64,000 nt of DNA from CAVUPF01 sp963777915. GTDB taxonomy: Bacteria > Actinomycetota > Thermoleophilia > Solirubrobacterales > 70-9. Made by a program: the position numbers and the translations under genes. The notes beneath the pieces were generated by a model, which was not told the DNA's origin, did not search any database, and saw nothing but the letters and a program-made list of their open reading frames with translations. The stretch spans positions 62,001-126,000 of the forward strand of contig CAVZSH010000009.1 of NCBI GenBank assembly GCA_963777915.1, written 5' to 3'. Positions 8,643 to 16,600 of the stretch are shown piece after piece; positions within the stretch are counted from its first letter, which is position 1; the number at the start of each line of letters is the position of its first letter.

Positions 8643-8843
8643 CTATCCCTCGCCGTCGGTGGGCAGTGATCCGAAGTGCCGGTCGAACTCCTCTGAGCTC
8701 ATCGGCACCGTACCCGTCCGCTTGCAGATCTCCCCGATGGTCGTGGCTCTGGAGGGCCACTCAGGTGCGAACATCAGTTTGACCTGCGCCGCTTCCTCCT
8801 CGGTCATCGAGTCGATCTGCTCGTGCAGCTCAGCCTTGGTCAT
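8643..8843 (-). CDS. Small antitoxin-like protein
   Basis: A 66-residue acidic protein beginning MTKAELHEQIDSMTEEEA and ending EEFDRHFGSLPTDGEG. The N-terminal amphipathic 'elheqid..teeea' helix and the acidic tail ending in D-G-E-G resemble short antitoxins found before RelE-like or unclassified toxins in Actinobacteria. No DNA-binding fold is obvious. It ends 7 bases before the GTG of the frame-broken neighbour, so the two were probably one operon. Function is inferred from size, composition and position only. Confidence 0.5.
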   Translation of the reverse strand: MTKAELHEQIDSMTEEEAAQVKLMFAPEWPSRATTIGEICKRTGTVPMSSEEFDRHFGSLPTDGEG

Positions 8844-8920
8844 TGCCTAGATCGTAGCGACCGCCCAGGAAGCGTCTCATGCCCCGTGCAAGAGCGCACA
8901 GTAGTCGCAGAAAACAAGCG

Positions 8921-9193
8921 TCAAGCGGCTGACTTGCTCTTGTAGTAGTCGGCGTTGATCTCGGCGTATTTGGCCCACTCGGCCGGGAGCTGGTCCTCGG
9001 CGAAGCAGGCATCGACCGGGCAGGCCTCGACGCAGGCGTCGCAGTCGATGCACTCGTCCGGATCGATGTAGAGCATCTCGACCGAGTCGTAGTCGGGCTC
9101 ATCCGGGGTCGGATGGATGCAGTCGACCGGGCAGACCTCGACGCAAGAATTGTCCTTCTGGCCTATGCAAGGCTCGGCGATGACGTATGTCAT
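8921..9193 (-). CDS. fdxA: 7Fe ferredoxin (3Fe-4S/4Fe-4S)
   Basis: A 90-residue soluble electron carrier. The N-terminal half PCIGQKDNSCVEVCPVDC gives cysteines 9, 17, 21 and 25. The second half ECIDCDACVEACPVDA gives cysteines 48, 51, 54 and 58. The longer spacing at C9-C17 is typical of the 3Fe-4S site of 7Fe ferredoxins, and the C-terminal segment (QLPAEWAKYAEIN) is the usual cluster-covering helix. The start is an ATG preceded by AGGAG about 11 bases upstream. A long upstream extension of the frame is not coding. It is divergent from the epimerase gene. Confidence 0.93.
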   Translation of the reverse strand: MTYVIAEPCIGQKDNSCVEVCPVDCIHPTPDEPDYDSVEMLYIDPDECIDCDACVEACPVDACFAEDQLPAEWAKYAEINADYYKSKSAA

Positions 9194-9228
9194 TCGAGGC
9201 TTTTCTCCTAAGTCGTCTTTTCGGTGCG

Positions 9229-9253
9229 CGACGGGGGCTCCATGCCCCCGTCG
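9229..9253. promoter_or_regulatory. Hairpin in the fdxA leader
   Basis: A perfect 10-base inverted repeat (CGACGGGGGC / GCCCCCGTCG) with a 5-base TCCAT loop lies between the divergent ferredoxin and epimerase genes, about 36 bases upstream of the fdxA start. No U-tract follows on either strand, so it is not a standard terminator. It could shape the fdxA mRNA leader or be a protein-binding palindrome. Only the repeat itself is seen; the role is inference. Confidence 0.3.
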
Positions 9254-9360
9254 AGGCGCGGACGCACATTTTAGGGATGCCGGGCGAGGGAAGGCGACGC
9301 GGGCGACGGCTAGGGTTGGCGATTGCGCATGGAAGACGCCGAGCTCAGCGAGATCCGGCG

Positions 9361-10236
9361 ATGCTGCTGCTGACCGGCGCGACCGGGAGCATCGGGTCGC
9401 GGCTGCTGCCGCTGCTGCTGGAGCGTGGTGAGGACGTTCGCTGCCTGGTGCGCGAGCCGCGGCGGCTGGGGGAGCGGCGCGTGGACGTGCAGATCGCGCT
9501 CGGGGACCTCGGCGAGATGTCGGACCCCTACCTGGTGCGCCAGGCCCTGCGCGGCGTCGACACCGTGATCCACCTGGCGGCGACGATCCGCGACCAGCCC
9601 CCACACCGGATCGAGGAGCTAAACGGCCTGGCGACCGTCCGCCTGCTGCGGGGGGCAGAGCGAAGTGGCGTACGGCGCTTCGTCTTCTTCAGCGCCCTGG
9701 GCGCCTCCACCGCCCAGCGCACCCGCTTCTTCCGCGCCAAGTGGCTGGCAGAGCAGGCGGTCGACTCCTCCCCCCTTGAGACGACGATCTTCGCCCCCTC
9801 GATCGTCTATGACCACACCGATCCCTGGATCACCCTCCTGAAGCGTTTCTCCTTCCTCCCCGCCCTCCCGGTATCGGGCGATGGCCAAGCTCGGTTTCAG
9901 CCGATCTGGGCAGCCGACTCGGCACGCTGCGTTTCCAACGCCCTTGCCGCCGACGATCGTCCCCGCTTTGAGCTGGCCGGCCCGGAGACCCTCACCTACG
10001 ACCAGATGTCCGACCTGGTCAGCCGCACTGCCGGCCGGCCGAGACCACTGCTGCACCTCCCCCTCCCGCTCGTCCGCTCCGGGCTCCTCACCCTTCGCAG
10101 AGTTGTCGGAGAGTCGGCCTTTGCGACCTGGGAAGAGGCGGAGCTGATGGAGGTCTCGATGCTCAGCGAGCGAGGAAGCGCCGACGCCGAGGCGCTCGGA
10201 GTCCAACCGAAGCGAATGTCAGAGGTGTTGATGTAG
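9361..10236 (+). CDS. NAD(P)-binding atypical SDR (NmrA/complex I NDUFA9-like)
   Basis: A 291-residue Rossmann-fold protein. The cofactor loop LLLTGATGSIGSRLL is at the very start, and IHLAATIRDQ and FVFFSALGAS follow as the usual beta-strand ends. The catalytic YxxxK is replaced by a segment reading TRFFRAKWLAEQ, so it is an atypical SDR of the sugar-epimerase-like/NDUFA9 group and may bind rather than turn over a substrate. I start at the ATG directly before the glycine loop; the upstream in-frame extension overlaps the ferredoxin promoter region. Function is not known beyond nucleotide binding. Confidence 0.75.
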   Translation: MLLLTGATGSIGSRLLPLLLERGEDVRCLVREPRRLGERRVDVQIALGDLGEMSDPYLVRQALRGVDTVIHLAATIRDQPPHRIEELNGLATVRLLRGAERSGVRRFVFFSALGASTAQRTRFFRAKWLAEQAVDSSPLETTIFAPSIVYDHTDPWITLLKRFSFLPALPVSGDGQARFQPIWAADSARCVSNALAADDRPRFELAGPETLTYDQMSDLVSRTAGRPRPLLHLPLPLVRSGLLTLRRVVGESAFATWEEAELMEVSMLSERGSADAEALGVQPKRMSEVLM

Positions 10237-10264
10237 CGGGGGCCCGGCATCTGCCGGGCCCCCG
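10237..10264. terminator. Strong hairpin between convergent genes
   Basis: A 13-base perfect inverted repeat (CGGGGGCCCGGCA and its complement) with a 2-base centre starts right after the stop of the epimerase gene, 26 bases from the groEL stop. It is the only structure in the 53-base convergent gap and probably terminates or stabilises both transcripts. AAAA follows on the plus strand, so a T-run precedes the hairpin in the minus-strand transcript and neither side has a classical U-tract. Confidence 0.55.
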
Positions 10265-10289
10265 AAAACCACTCGCCTGTTGGGGCGAA

Positions 10290-11924
10290 CTACATCATCC
10301 CGCCCATATCCGGCATGCCACCCGGCATTCCGCCGCCGCCATCCTTCTCGGGCGGCTCGGCGATTACCGCCTCGGTGACGAGGATGTTCTTGGCGATCGA
10401 CGCCGCGTTCTGAAGCGCCGAGCGCGTCACCATCGTTGGGTCGATGACGCCGGCTTTGATCAGGTCGCCGTACTCGCCGTTGGCCGCGTTCAATCCTTCG
10501 CCCGCTTTCAGGTCGCGGACCTTGTTGACCACGACCGAGCCCTCCAGGCCGGAGTTCTCGGCGATCTGGCGGACCGGCTCCTCCAGCGCTCGATGGATGA
10601 TCCGCGCGCCCGTCTTCTCATCGGGATCGTCGAGCTTCTCGGGGTCCAGGGCACCCTGGGCGTTCAGCAGGGCGACGCCGCCGCCCGGCACCACGCCCTC
10701 CTCCAGAGCCGCCCGGGTCGCCTGCAGGGCGTCCTCGACGCGGTGCTTTTTCTCCTTCATCTCGGTCTCGGTCGCAGCGCCAACCTTGACCACAGCGACA
10801 CCACCGGCCAGCTTGGCGAGGCGCTCCTGGAGCTTCTCCCGATCAAAGTCGGAGTCGGTGTTCTCGATCTCCTGTTTGATCTGCTTGATCCGGCCCTTGA
10901 TCCCCTCGGACTCGCCAGCCCCGTCGATGATCGTGGTCGTGTCCTTGGAGACGACAACGCGACGGGCCCTGCCGAGCTGGGAGATCTGGGTGTTCTCTAG
11001 TTTGAGGCCCATCTCCTCGGTGATCACCTCGCCGCCGGTGAGGATCGAGATGTCCTCGAGCATCCGCTTGCGACGGTCACCGAAACCTGGCGCCTTGACA
11101 GCGACGCCGGTGAAGGTGCCCCGCAGCTTGTTGACGACGAGCGTCGCGAGACACTCGCCCTCGACGTCCTCGGCAACGATCAGCAGCGGCTTGCCGCCCT
11201 GCATCACCTGCTCCAAAACCGGCAGGATGTCCCGCACCGAGCCGATTTTCTGGTTGGCAATGAGGACATAGGGGTCCTCCAGCACCGCCTCCATGCGGTC
11301 CTGGTCGGTGACCATGTACGGGGAGATGTAGCCCTTGTCGAACTGCATCCCCTCGGTGAACTCCAGCTCCATGCCGAAGGTCTGGCCCTCCTCGACGTTG
11401 ACGACGCCGTCTTTTCCGACTTTCTCGATCGCGTCGGCAATCACGCTGCCGATCTCATCGTCGGCGGCGGAGATGGCGGCGACGCGGGCGATTTGGTCCT
11501 TGCCCGCAACCTCCTTGGACTGCTTCTCACGCAGGTTCTCGACTACCTCATCGACCGCCTTCTCGATGCCGCGGCGCAGGGCCAGCGGGTTGGCGCCAGC
11601 GGCCACGTTCTTGAGGCCCTGCCGGACGATGATCTGGGCTAGCAGGGTCGCCGTGGTGGTGCCATCGCCGGCCACGTCATTGGTCGCCGTGGCGACCTCG
11701 CGGACCAGCTGGGCGCCCTGGTTCTCGAACACGTCCTCGACCTCGACCTCGCGGGCGATCGTGACGCCGTCGTTAGTGATCGTGGGCGCGCCGAACTTCT
11801 TGTCAAGCACGACGTAGCGCCCCTTCGGGCCGAGGGTGACCTTGACGGCGTTTGCGACTGCGTCGACGCCAGCCTGCAGGGCCCCCCTTGCCTCCTCGCT
11901 GTACTTCAGCTCCTTGTGAGCCAT
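10290..11924 (-). CDS. groL: Chaperonin GroEL (Hsp60)
   Basis: A 544-residue subunit of the 14-mer folding chamber, full length for the family. ATP-site motifs are TLGPKGRYVVLDK and GDGTTTATLLAQ, the apical domain contains GGKPLLIVAEDVEGE, and the C-terminus ends in Gly/Met repeats (GGMPGGMPDMGGMM). That tail is typical of housekeeping GroEL and unlike the His-rich tail of actinobacterial GroEL1. It lies 43 bases downstream of groES in one operon controlled by the CIRCE element upstream. No second groEL is present in the window. Confidence 0.98.
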   Translation of the reverse strand: MAHKELKYSEEARGALQAGVDAVANAVKVTLGPKGRYVVLDKKFGAPTITNDGVTIAREVEVEDVFENQGAQLVREVATATNDVAGDGTTTATLLAQIIVRQGLKNVAAGANPLALRRGIEKAVDEVVENLREKQSKEVAGKDQIARVAAISAADDEIGSVIADAIEKVGKDGVVNVEEGQTFGMELEFTEGMQFDKGYISPYMVTDQDRMEAVLEDPYVLIANQKIGSVRDILPVLEQVMQGGKPLLIVAEDVEGECLATLVVNKLRGTFTGVAVKAPGFGDRRKRMLEDISILTGGEVITEEMGLKLENTQISQLGRARRVVVSKDTTTIIDGAGESEGIKGRIKQIKQEIENTDSDFDREKLQERLAKLAGGVAVVKVGAATETEMKEKKHRVEDALQATRAALEEGVVPGGGVALLNAQGALDPEKLDDPDEKTGARIIHRALEEPVRQIAENSGLEGSVVVNKVRDLKAGEGLNAANGEYGDLIKAGVIDPTMVTRSALQNAASIAKNILVTEAVIAEPPEKDGGGGMPGGMPDMGGMM

Positions 11925-11967
11925 CTGGATTCAGTCCTCCTTGGTTCTTCTAAGTCCTGTTGACGGG

Positions 11968-12255
11968 TTAACCGAGCTTGGCGAGGACATCCGACTCGCG
12001 CAGAACGAGCAACTCCTCGTCCTCGACGGTGACCTCGGTGCCGCCGTATTTGGAGTAGAGGACCTCGTCCCCCTCCGCGACGTCGAGCGGGCGACGGGTG
12101 CCGTCCTCGTTGATCGCGCCGTCGCCGACGGCGATGACCTTGCCCTTCTGCGGCTTCTCTTTGGCCGTGTCGGGGAGGACGATGCCGCTCGCGGTCGTCT
12201 CCTCCTCATCGATCGGCTTTACGACCAGCCGGTCCCCGAGGGGCTTCAGCTTCAT
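11968..12255 (-). CDS. groS: Co-chaperonin GroES (Hsp10)
   Basis: A 95-residue lid subunit forming a seven-membered ring on GroEL. The N-terminal KLKPLGDRLVVKPIDEEETT, the mobile loop TASGIVLPDTAKEKPQ and the C-terminal ELLVLRESDVLAKLG are all canonical. A clear GGAGG site lies a few bases before the ATG. It is the first gene of the groES-groEL operon. Confidence 0.98.
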   Translation of the reverse strand: MKLKPLGDRLVVKPIDEEETTASGIVLPDTAKEKPQKGKVIAVGDGAINEDGTRRPLDVAEGDEVLYSKYGGTEVTVEDEELLVLRESDVLAKLG

Positions 12256-12295
12256 CCGTGTACCTCCGTTATAGGTCAGAAAGTTCGAACTGGTT

Positions 12296-12322
12296 TTGGC
12301 ACTCGCTAGGTGAGAGTGCCAA
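12296..12322 (-). promoter_or_regulatory. CIRCE operator for the HrcA heat-shock repressor
   Basis: A perfect 9-9-9 inverted repeat, TTGGCACTC - nine bases - GAGTGCCAA, lies 41 bases upstream of the groES start. It matches the CIRCE consensus (TTAGCACTC-N9-GAGTGCTAA) except at one symmetric position in each arm. HrcA binds such sites and releases them on heat stress. hrcA itself is not in the window. A TATCTT about 15-20 bases upstream of the operator could be the -10 element of the promoter. Confidence 0.9.
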
Positions 12323-12487
12323 CAGATCGAAAGATAGCGATTCTCAGCCGTCCGCCATCAGCTCGTGGCCCAAAAGTCGGAAGATCCCATGCAATCGCGC
12401 CCCCCACGCGGCTGCGATCCGCTCGAAGGCCGGAGGGAAAGGTCGAGTTCGAGCGCCTGAGCGAAAGCACCTCGGAGCAGGAGGCCA

Positions 12488-12892
12488 TCAGTTGTGGCGA
12501 GGGGTCTCTCCGTTGCCGAAGTGCGCACCCGGCGGCTCGACGATCTGGGAAAAACGGATCACCGTGACCTTGTCCTCGCCGGAGATCGGGCGGCCATAGA
12601 TCTGCTCGAGGAAGTTGGAGGTCTCCTCGAGGCGACGGAGCTCTGGGTTGTCGTGCTCGATGTCCCGAGGCGAGAGATCCGCGACCCGCTTCACCTCGAC
12701 ATCATCTATCACCGCCGTGAAGATCTTCTCCCGCGGGCTGTGGCGGAAGCCAACCGTCACCCAGACCACCTGGCCGCGCTCATACTTGTTGCTCTTGTCC
12801 CCCAGCCGGATCGTCGCCGTCTTTCGACCTCGCTTCAGCTGGTCGATGAAGACTGCCGAGTAGAAGTTGAGTACGTAGATACCGCCCCGCAT
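12488..12892 (-). CDS. ASCH-domain protein
   Basis: A 134-residue cytoplasmic protein of the ASCH fold, a PUA-like beta-barrel thought to bind RNA or modified nucleotides. The motif region is LKRGRKTATIRLGDKSNKY followed by GQVVWVTVG. Here the G-x-K-T-A-T-I-R segment is the family signature at the putative RNA-binding face. The last ~25 residues are acidic and probably disordered. Its gap to groES holds the CIRCE promoter, and it lies upstream of groES on the same strand, so it is probably a separate unit. The cellular target is unknown. Confidence 0.75.
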   Translation of the reverse strand: MRGGIYVLNFYSAVFIDQLKRGRKTATIRLGDKSNKYERGQVVWVTVGFRHSPREKIFTAVIDDVEVKRVADLSPRDIEHDNPELRRLEETSNFLEQIYGRPISGEDKVTVIRFSQIVEPPGAHFGNGETPRHN

Positions 12893-12937
12893 GGCGGAGC
12901 GAGAGTATCCGAACCGCGCCAGGGGCCGGCGATCGGC

Positions 12938-13633
12938 TTAGTAGATGTAGTTTCGGAGCTTGGGCGGGTCGAGCACGGTGACCCGGCCACGACCGGAGCG
13001 AACCACACCGGCTCGCTCGAGATCGGCGAGGAAGCGGCTGACGCTCTCCCTCGAGGTCCCCGCGAGCTGCGCCAAATCGGCCTGGTTCATGCGGATCGTC
13101 ACCTCGCCGCGATCACCGTCGCGCGGCGCCCCCTCGGCAACAAGCTGGGAGAGGACGCCGGCGACCCGGCTGGGGACGGTCTGGAAGGACTGGTGCGAAA
13201 TCCGTTCGTTGGCGGCACGCAAGCGCCGCACCAGCGCCGCGACCAGCTTTACGGTGATCTCGGGGTGGCGGGCCAACAGCGCCCTCACGTCGCCGGCCGG
13301 CAGCGCCAGCAGCTCGCCGTCGGTGAGCGCCTCGACACTGGCGGAGCGCGCCTCGCCGTCGAGCATCGCCAGCTCGCCGAAGACCTCGCCGGGGCCGAGG
13401 GTGGCGAGGGTGATGGCACGCCCGTCAGAGTGCTCGCGGGTGACGCGGAAACTGCCCTCGCGGACTATGTAGCAGGCATCGGAGTGATCACCCTCATGAA
13501 AGACGCGGGTACTTGCCGGGAAGGAGCGCGGTACAGCGACCCGGGAGAAGCTCTCCAGCTCAGCCGCCTCGAGGTCCGCGAAGAGCGGCACGCTCCGCAG
13601 CAGCTCGACCGCGCTCTCCTCGACCTCCCCCAT
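12938..13633 (-). CDS. Crp/Fnr-family transcription regulator
   Basis: A 231-residue dimeric regulator. Residues ~10-125 form a cyclic-nucleotide-binding-type beta-barrel (VREGSFRVTREHSDGRAI, then GPGEVFGELAMLDGEARSAS, the phosphate-binding cassette of CRP-like proteins). A long dimer helix follows, then a winged helix-turn-helix with MNQADLAQLAGTSRESVSRF as the recognition unit. The intact G-E-L-A...R-S-A cassette suggests that it binds cAMP or a similar ligand. There are no Fnr-type cysteines. It is 45 bases upstream of the ASCH gene on the same strand and may be co-transcribed with it. Confidence 0.88.
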   Translation of the reverse strand: MGEVEESAVELLRSVPLFADLEAAELESFSRVAVPRSFPASTRVFHEGDHSDACYIVREGSFRVTREHSDGRAITLATLGPGEVFGELAMLDGEARSASVEALTDGELLALPAGDVRALLARHPEITVKLVAALVRRLRAANERISHQSFQTVPSRVAGVLSQLVAEGAPRDGDRGEVTIRMNQADLAQLAGTSRESVSRFLADLERAGVVRSGRGRVTVLDPPKLRNYIY

Positions 13634-13677
13634 GAGATCGATTATCCCAACGGCGAGGGGGATCGCGTCTGGGTCTG

Positions 13678-16600
13678 TTAAGCCGAGGCGGTCAGCTTGC
13701 GGGGGCCACGGCTGAAGCCGGCGTCGAGCAGGGCCTCTTCATACCCGGAGCCGATCACCGCCTCGCCGTCGAGCTTCTCAATGCCGAGTTTGGGCAAGTG
13801 GCCGGCAGAGACGGCATCCGCGAGGGCACGCAGGGCCGCCGCCAGCTCGGCCTCGTCGAGCTCGGCGAGGCGGAGGATGCCGCGGCCGCCACGCTCGACG
13901 AAGACGATCGGCTCGCCGTCGCGAAGCAGCAGGTGGGCGCCGGGGGCGCGGGCTGGACGGCGGCCGCCCTCCAGCTTCGGCCAGGGAAGGGAGGCGCCGT
14001 AGGGGTTGGCGGGATCGGTGGCAGCGAGCAGCAGGTGCTCGCCCGCGGCCGCGGGCAGGGAACGCAGGCGCTCGACCGCGCCAGGCAGGGCGAACTGGGC
14101 GCCGCCGAGACCCTCGACGAAGTAGCCGCGACGGGCGGTGCCAAGCAGCTCGAGGTTGCCGAGCTCGGCGTAGAGGGTCGAGAAGCCGCCTGGCACCCCC
14201 TCGGCGAGGACGGTCTCGCGAGTGACGATCCCGTAGCGCTCCAGCATCAGCTCCGCCTGGGCGCGGAGGCGCGGACCGATTGCAGGGGCACCCGCGAAGA
14301 GCGGCGCGGTCAGCGACCAGCGACCCTGGACCGCCGCCCCGGCGCTGGAGCGGCGGCGGGCGAAGCGGCGACCCTGGCGCTCGGGCGCCGCGACTGCGCG
14401 CAGGCGCGGCGCCCGTAGCGGCGAGAAGGCGTCGTTGGTCACCTCACCCGACCAGGCGAGGTCCCAGAGGGCGGTGTGCAGCTCCTCGGCTCCGAAGTCG
14501 AGGTCGGCGAGCAGGTCGAGCCAGAAGTCCGGTCCTGCGGCGAGGCGCTCACGGATCGCGTCGTGGACCTCACCCTCGGGGCGCTCCAGCTTCGCATTGG
14601 CGGGCGGCGGCCCCGCGAGGCGGACATCCTCGCGGAAGTAAAGGGCGACGCGGCCGTCGCTGCGCCCCAGCGCTCCGGCGCCAAGCCAAACCACCTCGCC
14701 GCTGGTGCAGAGCTCATCGAGCCAGGCGGGCGAGTAGGCGCCGAGCCGGCGCGCCAGCACGTCTCCCTCCCAGACCTTGGGGGTTAGCGCGACGCCCTGA
14801 AGGGCGACGAGTGCCTCGCGCAGGCGGTCGGGGCCGGCGCCGGCGGCACGGTGGGCGTCGACGTTCTGCCAGCTCGGCAAGAAGCGGGCGAGCTGGCTGC
14901 GATCGGCCGCCTCGACCTCTCGCCGCAGGTGGGCAAGGCTGGCCCGGCGTACCCGGCGCAACGCTTCGGCGTCGCACCACTCTCGCTCGGTCCCTCCCGG
15001 CAGCAGCTCGCCGCGGACCAGCGCCCCTTCTCGCTCCAGCTCGCGTAGAGCCGGCGCCGGATCGACTCCGTAGCGATCGGCGAGGCGAGCGGTCGGGAAG
15101 GGGCCGTGGGTGCGGGCGAAGCGGCGGACCAGGGCTCGCATCGCGTCGGGGTGGTCTTCGAGGAAGACCTCGGGCAGGCCGGCCGGCGGCGGCACGCCGA
15201 GCGCGTCGCGGTAAAGGCCGGCGTCCTCGGCGGCGATGTAGCGCTCCTCGCCGCCGATCCGCACCGGCGCAGCGCGGCGCTCCGCGGCCAGCTTCTCCAG
15301 CATCGAGGTAGCCGAGTATCCCTCAGCGACCCGTTCGGCACACTCCTCGGCACTGAGGTCGCCGAGGTTTCGCAGCACTTGCTGGAGGGCGTCGCGATCG
15401 CCGGCGCGGCCGCCCTCGGTACGGTGCTGAAGCTGGGCCTCGACCTCCTCCAGCGCCTCGGGGTCGATCAGCTCGCGCAGCTCCTCCTGGCCGAGCAACT
15501 CGCGCAGCAGGTCGCGGTCCAGCGCCAGCGCGGCGGCGCGTCGCTCTGCGTTGGGAGCGTCCCCCTCATACATATAGGTGGCGACGTAGTCGAAGAGCAG
15601 CGAGGAGGCAAAGGGCGAGGCGGTCGGGGTCTCAACCTCGACCAGACTGATCTGGCGCGAATGCAGCTTTGCCAGCAGCTCGCCGAGCGAGGGCAGGTCG
15701 AGCACGTCGCGCAGGCACTCGCGGTAGGTCTCGAGGATCACCGGGAAGCGCGGGAAGTCGCGTGCAACCTCGAGCAGGCTCTGCGCCTTTAATCGCTGCT
15801 GCCAGAGCGGCGTGCGCTTGCCCGGATAGGCGCGCGGGATGAGCAGCGAACGGGAAGCGTTCTCGCGGAAGCGGGCGCCGAACAGGGCCGAGCCCGACAG
15901 CTCGCGCACCACGAGATCCTCCAGCTCGTCGGGCTCGACCATGACCAAGTCGGCGGGCGGCGGCTCATCGGCGTCGGGGAGGTGGATGACGATGCCGTCG
16001 TCAGACCAGATCGCGTCGGCCTCAAGGCCACGCTCGGCGCGGATCTTGCCGGCCAGGGCGAGGCCCCAGGCGGCGTGGACGCGGCCCCCGTAGGGGGAGA
16101 GGACGCAGAGGCGCCAGTCGCCGATCTCATCGCGAAAGCGCTCGACCACGATCGTCTCATCGGAGGGGACGACCCGGGTCGCGGCCTGCTGCTCGCGAAG
16201 GTAGGCGACCAGGTTCTCGGCGGCGCGGCGGTCGAGGTCATACTCGGCGGCCAGCTCGGCGGGGTCACGGGAGACGGCCTCGCGGGCAAAGGCGCCGATC
16301 GCCCGGCCAAGCTCGGCGGGACGGCCGATCCCGTCGCCCTTCCAGAAGGGGACGGCGCCGGGGGCGCCGGGGGCGGGGGTGACGATGACCCGGTCGCGGG
16401 TGATCTCCTCGATCCGCCAGGTTGTCGCGCCGAGCAGGAAGGTCTGGCCGGGGCGCGCCTCATAGACCATCTCCTCGTCGAGCTCCCCGACCCGGCGACC
16501 GTCGGGCAGGTGGACGCCGTAGAGGCCGCGATCGGGGATCGTGCCGGCGTTGGTGACCACCAGCTGGCGGGCACCTTTACGGCCGTGCATACGGCCCGTG

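Noticed and set aside
10237..10264. Reading the hairpin as a classic rho-independent terminator.
   Set aside because: The stem is strong, but no U-tract follows in either direction; it is kept only as a terminator-like convergent hairpin.
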